NCBI GenBank assembly: GCA_029549985.1 | Contig: JAKPIB010000047.1 | Location: forward strand, 1-64,000 | Reading direction: 5' to 3' | DNA: 64,000 nt | DNA from: Bacillota bacterium | GTDB lineage: Bacteria; Bacillota; Clostridia; Caldicoprobacterales; DTU083 | Made by a program: the position numbers and the translations under genes | In this document: one piece after another, positions 60,997-64,000 of the stretch | Layout: the number at the start of each line of letters is the position of its first letter | Position numbering within the stretch: position 1 is the first letter of the stretch | The notes under the pieces: model-generated | Seen by the model: only the letters and a program-made list of their open reading frames with translations | What the model was told of the DNA's origin: nothing | Database searches by the model: none

Positions 60997-62166
60997 TCAT
61001 GTTACATCTCCCTTGTCTATGGGAGTATCTTCCTTGCTTTTGTGGAGCCTGCTCCTGACAGCCTCCCTGAACAGGGCGTACAGGACTGCAGATACAGGCA
61101 CGGACAGCAGCATGCCGGTTATGCCCATGAAGCTGCCGCCTATGGTCACAGCCGCAATCACCCAGATCGCCGGAAGGCCCACGGAGCTGCCCATGACACG
61201 CGGGTATATCAGATTGCCCTCAAGCTGCTGGAGCACGATGATGAACACGATAAACCAAAATGCCTTGACCGGGGATATCATAAAGATCATAAAGGCCCCA
61301 ATGCCCACACCTATGATCGGGCCTATCAGGGGTATGAGGGCAGTAATGCCGAGCAGGACCGATATCATGGGCGCAAAGGGGAAGCCGAATATAAGCATCC
61401 CAATAAAGCAAAGCATGCTCAGTATGGCAGCCTCGGTCAACTGCCCGGTGACAAAGCCTGTAAAGGTTTTATTGACCAGGGCACCGATCTCCAAAGTCCT
61501 TTCAGCCTTTTCCCTTGGCAGAAAGGCTTTCAGTATGCGCTCCACCTGAGATCGCAGCCTTTCCTTGCCGGCCAGGGCATAGATGCTGAAAACCAGCGCA
61601 AGGACAAAGGTCATGGTGCCGCTGAGTATGGACCTGATTATATATACGGTAGAACCCAGAATGACTGAAGAGCCTTTTTTCAGAACATCGGCCAGGCTGT
61701 TCCCTATGCTCTGCCAGTCCAGCTTTATGAGGCTCAGCCATTCCTGGAGCTGGGGGATCTCCTGTGCCTTTTCGATCACCCATTTTTCTATATTGAGATA
61801 TGCCGCGGGAATGGCTGCACTGAGTATGCTCACGGTGTTGACGAGCTGGGGTATCAGCAGAAAGAGCACCATCGCCAGGACTGCAAAAAACAGCACATAG
61901 GTGATCAGAATGGCCAGAGGCCTCCTGACCCTTATTATCAAGGGCTTTTTGCTGCGGGGGAAAATCAGGCGCTCGATCAGCCTCATCGGGACATTGAGGA
62001 TGAATGCCAGCGCTGCACCAAGGAGCAGGGGCGTGACTATCCCCATGCCTTTCAGCAGCACCCCTATGACAGAAGATATGTTGCTAAGCCCCAGATAGAT
62101 GATTATCGATATGATGATTATGGCAAGTATCCTGCGTATGTTTTTCCTGTCCAGCTCCAAGGCCAC
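60997..62166 (-). CDS. AI-2E-family transporter
   Basis: 389-residue polytopic protein of the AI-2E (PerM/TqsA) family. It has N-terminal helices (ILAIIIISIIIYLGLSNISSVIGVLLKGMGIVTPLLLGAALAFILNVPM), a large soluble middle with LVNKTFTGFVTGQLTEAAILSMLCFIGMLI, and C-terminal helices with LIPLIGPIIGVGIGAFMIF and QQLEGNLIYPRVMGSSVGLPAIWVI, the signature region. Functions range from AI-2 export to Na+/H+ exchange; not decided here. GTG start preceded by AAAGGAAGT. It starts 9 bases after the GH127 stop and is coupled to it. Confidence 0.9.
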   Translation of the reverse strand: MALELDRKNIRRILAIIIISIIIYLGLSNISSVIGVLLKGMGIVTPLLLGAALAFILNVPMRLIERLIFPRSKKPLIIRVRRPLAILITYVLFFAVLAMVLFLLIPQLVNTVSILSAAIPAAYLNIEKWVIEKAQEIPQLQEWLSLIKLDWQSIGNSLADVLKKGSSVILGSTVYIIRSILSGTMTFVLALVFSIYALAGKERLRSQVERILKAFLPREKAERTLEIGALVNKTFTGFVTGQLTEAAILSMLCFIGMLIFGFPFAPMISVLLGITALIPLIGPIIGVGIGAFMIFMISPVKAFWFIVFIIVLQQLEGNLIYPRVMGSSVGLPAIWVIAAVTIGGSFMGITGMLLSVPVSAVLYALFREAVRSRLHKSKEDTPIDKGDVT

Positions 62167-62175
62167 ACTTCCTTT

Positions 62176-64000
62176 TTATCGGGATCTTATCCAGACCAGC
62201 ATTTCACCCGGCTCGCGGTTGCCCCACATGAAATAGGGTACGGCCCTTATGGTGACCGGGCGCTCATCGATCCTGAGCCTGGAATACAGGTCTTCGCCCC
62301 AGACATCCTCATTAGTCCTGTATCCCTGGCATTTGATCAGCACAGCGCCGCCCAAGAAGCCGCTGTCATAAACCGTCTCAAGCCTTGTCTCTGCGGGGAT
62401 CGACAGGGCAGCCAGGTTTTCGCCGTTGTCACACTGCTCCAGGCAGTACACGATGGGGCCCCTTTGTATAGCCACCTTGCCTGCGTTGTATCTTAGCCGG
62501 GGATGGGCCTGGACCAGTACCGGTTCCATGTCAAGGTACAGGTCTACCCTGTCCCCCTGGCTCCATACCCGGTCTATGTATATATATCCGTCCTTCAGGC
62601 GGGAACCCACGGAGCATTCCTCGCCGTTTATCCTTAGTGAAGCCTGAGTGCACCAGCCGGGCTTCCTGAGAGCGAGCACGAACCTTTGATCCTCTGCCTT
62701 GCTTATATTTATACTGATCCTGCCGTCCCAGGGATACTGCGTTTCCTGCTCCAGCGCTACCTCTCCCCCGCCCAGGCCCGTTTTGACCTCGCTGCCGGCA
62801 TACAAATGCACATATATAGTTTCCGGACCCACACTGTATATATACCTGCCCAGGGAAGCTATGAACCTTGCTATGTTCGGGGGACAGCAGGCGCAGCCGT
62901 ACCATTTCTGACGGACGGGCTTTATGTGGTTCCTGTCGGGGTTTTTCATACTGGCTTCAGGCCATACCTCCATGGGATTGCAGTAGAAAAAGCTCCTCCC
63001 GTCCAGGGCCATGCCGGAAAGCACGGAATTGTACAAGGCCCGCTCCATAACGTCTGCATATACGCCCTTTTTTTCGATATCCAGCATCCGGCGGGCGAAA
63101 AATATAAGGCCGATGGAGGCGCAGGTCTCCTGGTATACCGTGTCATTGGGCAGGTCATAGTCAAAGGTAAAGGCCTCGCCATGCCGGGTCGAGCCTATGC
63201 CGCCCGTTATATACATCTGCTTTTTCGTTATGTTGTCAAACAGGGTCCGGCAGGCATCAAGAAGCTCTTCATCCCCGGTCTCCGCCGCTATATCCGCCAT
63301 GGCGGAATACATGTACACAGCCCTGACCGCATGCCCGACAGACTTGTCCTGCTGCCTGACAGGCCTGTGATACTGGTTGTATTCCCTGGAGCCGGATGGA
63401 TGGGCGTTGCCGCTCCAATGGTTCCTGCCGCCCCTTTTTTCGTACTCGATGTCGAAGTAGTAAGGCTCCCTGCCCCGTTCATCTATAAAAAACTTCGCAA
63501 GCCTAAGATACCTTTGCTCTCCGGTCATGCGATACAGCTTGACAAGGGCCAGCTCTATCTCCTGGTGGCCGGGATAGCCCCTGAGCTTCCCTTCCTCAGG
63601 GCCGAACACCGAATCTATATGGTCTGCGAGCCTGCATACGATCTTGAGGAGCCTGTCCTTGCCCGTGGAGCCATAATAGGCTACTCCGGCCTCTATCAGA
63701 TGCCCCGCGCAGTATAGCTCATGGCATTCCCACAGGTTTGTCCACCGCTTGCCCGGCTCTTTAATCGTATAATAGGTATTGAGGTAACCGTCAGGCTGCT
63801 GGGCTTTCTCAAGCAGGTCAATGACCTCGTCGGCTAACTGCTCAAGCCTTTCATCCGGCCTGACAGCCAGGCTGTACCCTACTGCTTCTAGCCACTTGGC
63901 CACATCGCTGTCCTGAAAGACCATGCCGTGGAATTCGCCCTCCTCCAGGCCTGCGGCGATCCTTATGTTCCTAATGGCATGGCTTGGCGCGGCATCTGCC
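62176..64000 (-). CDS. GH127 beta-L-arabinofuranosidase-like enzyme (5' truncated by window end)
   Basis: 608 residues visible; the frame runs beyond the window edge with NIRIAAGLEEGEFHGMVFQDSDVAKWLEAVGY, the usual start region of GH127 (DUF1680, HypBA1-like). The enzyme releases beta-L-arabinofuranose from plant cell-wall oligomers. The catalytic Cys is in GCACCPPNIARF, the Glu in VYQETCAS, and a GYPGHQEIELALVKLYRMTGEQRYL segment forms the alpha-barrel. C-terminal beta-sandwich with LRKPGWCTQASLRINGEE. No signal peptide is visible in the part present. The 5' end lies beyond 64000. Confidence 0.9.
   Translation of the reverse strand, partial: ADAAPSHAIRNIRIAAGLEEGEFHGMVFQDSDVAKWLEAVGYSLAVRPDERLEQLADEVIDLLEKAQQPDGYLNTYYTIKEPGKRWTNLWECHELYCAGHLIEAGVAYYGSTGKDRLLKIVCRLADHIDSVFGPEEGKLRGYPGHQEIELALVKLYRMTGEQRYLRLAKFFIDERGREPYYFDIEYEKRGGRNHWSGNAHPSGSREYNQYHRPVRQQDKSVGHAVRAVYMYSAMADIAAETGDEELLDACRTLFDNITKKQMYITGGIGSTRHGEAFTFDYDLPNDTVYQETCASIGLIFFARRMLDIEKKGVYADVMERALYNSVLSGMALDGRSFFYCNPMEVWPEASMKNPDRNHIKPVRQKWYGCACCPPNIARFIASLGRYIYSVGPETIYVHLYAGSEVKTGLGGGEVALEQETQYPWDGRISINISKAEDQRFVLALRKPGWCTQASLRINGEECSVGSRLKDGYIYIDRVWSQGDRVDLYLDMEPVLVQAHPRLRYNAGKVAIQRGPIVYCLEQCDNGENLAALSIPAETRLETVYDSGFLGGAVLIKCQGYRTNEDVWGEDLYSRLRIDERPVTIRAVPYFMWGNREPGEMLVWIRSR

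Noticed and set aside
1-64000. CRISPR arrays and rRNA genes
   Set aside because: No regularly spaced 25-40-base repeats and no conserved rRNA segments were seen anywhere in the window.

Overview
The window reads as chromosomal DNA from a Gram-positive, probably anaerobic, plant-polysaccharide-degrading member of the Bacillota (Clostridia-like). Supporting signs are strong AGGAGG-type ribosome sites, frequent GTG/TTG starts, single-membrane lipoproteins, a class B sortase with five candidate wall-anchored substrates, SipW-dependent TasA/camelysin-like proteins, a B12-dependent ribonucleotide reductase and many glycoside hydrolases. Base composition is moderately GC-rich except for one clearly AT-rich segment at about 16.25-20.48 kb. 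No species can be named from the sequence alone.

Layout. 0-1.3 kb: tail of a broken IS3-type transposase gene and a lipoprotein that also has a sorting signal. 1.3-16.2 kb: a carbohydrate-use region on the minus strand (Opp/Dpp-type ABC importer with its binding protein, a URO-D-family methyltransferase-like protein, a DUF1680/GH127-like hydrolase, a 670-residue glycosidase-like protein of unknown family, an amidohydrolase and a neopullulanase-like GH13), with one AraC regulator on the plus strand. A 32-bp motif is shared by the promoter regions of the importer and of the AraC/glycosidase pair. 16.25-20.48 kb: an AT-rich insert with a UPF1-like SF1 helicase and a coupled protein of unknown function; it abuts the decapitated 3' part of a sortase-substrate gene. 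21-32.3 kb: a zinc-ribbon/GRAM-like protein, a tyrosine phenol-lyase-like enzyme, a VIT-VWA protein with a MerR regulator, a BTAD regulator with a degenerate GGDEF-like end, and a heterodimeric ABC exporter.

32.4-36.6 kb: a SipW/TasA-type surface-protein operon. 36.8-46 kb: housekeeping genes (D-lyxose isomerase, NrdJ with a probable paired NrdR operator, MscL, Pit phosphate transporter with its PhoU-like partner, an orphan PqqD-like protein, a TldD/PmbA pair). 46.1-47.5 kb: a small lipoprotein, a DUF2721 protein and tRNA-Ser(GGA). 47.6-54.9 kb: a surface galactomannan locus (class B sortase, extracellular MORN-repeat protein, GH27, lipoprotein GH26) facing two sortase-substrate proteins. 55-59.5 kb: a complete polyamine-type importer (potABCD order) with an XRE-cupin regulator. 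59.6-64 kb: a collapsed MacB/FtsX-type ABC gene, a TVP38-family protein whose C-terminus reads antisense into that pseudogene, an AI-2E-family transporter and a GH127 enzyme running off the end.

How the parts may work together (inference): the sortase can anchor the NPxTG-like proteins, the GH26 and GH27 enzymes can act on galactomannan, and the importer/AraC cluster can take up and process the resulting or other plant oligosaccharides inside the cell. The most unusual items are the helicase pair, the sortase/MORN/galactomannan arrangement, the shared operator, and the unassigned 670-residue glycosidase-like protein.
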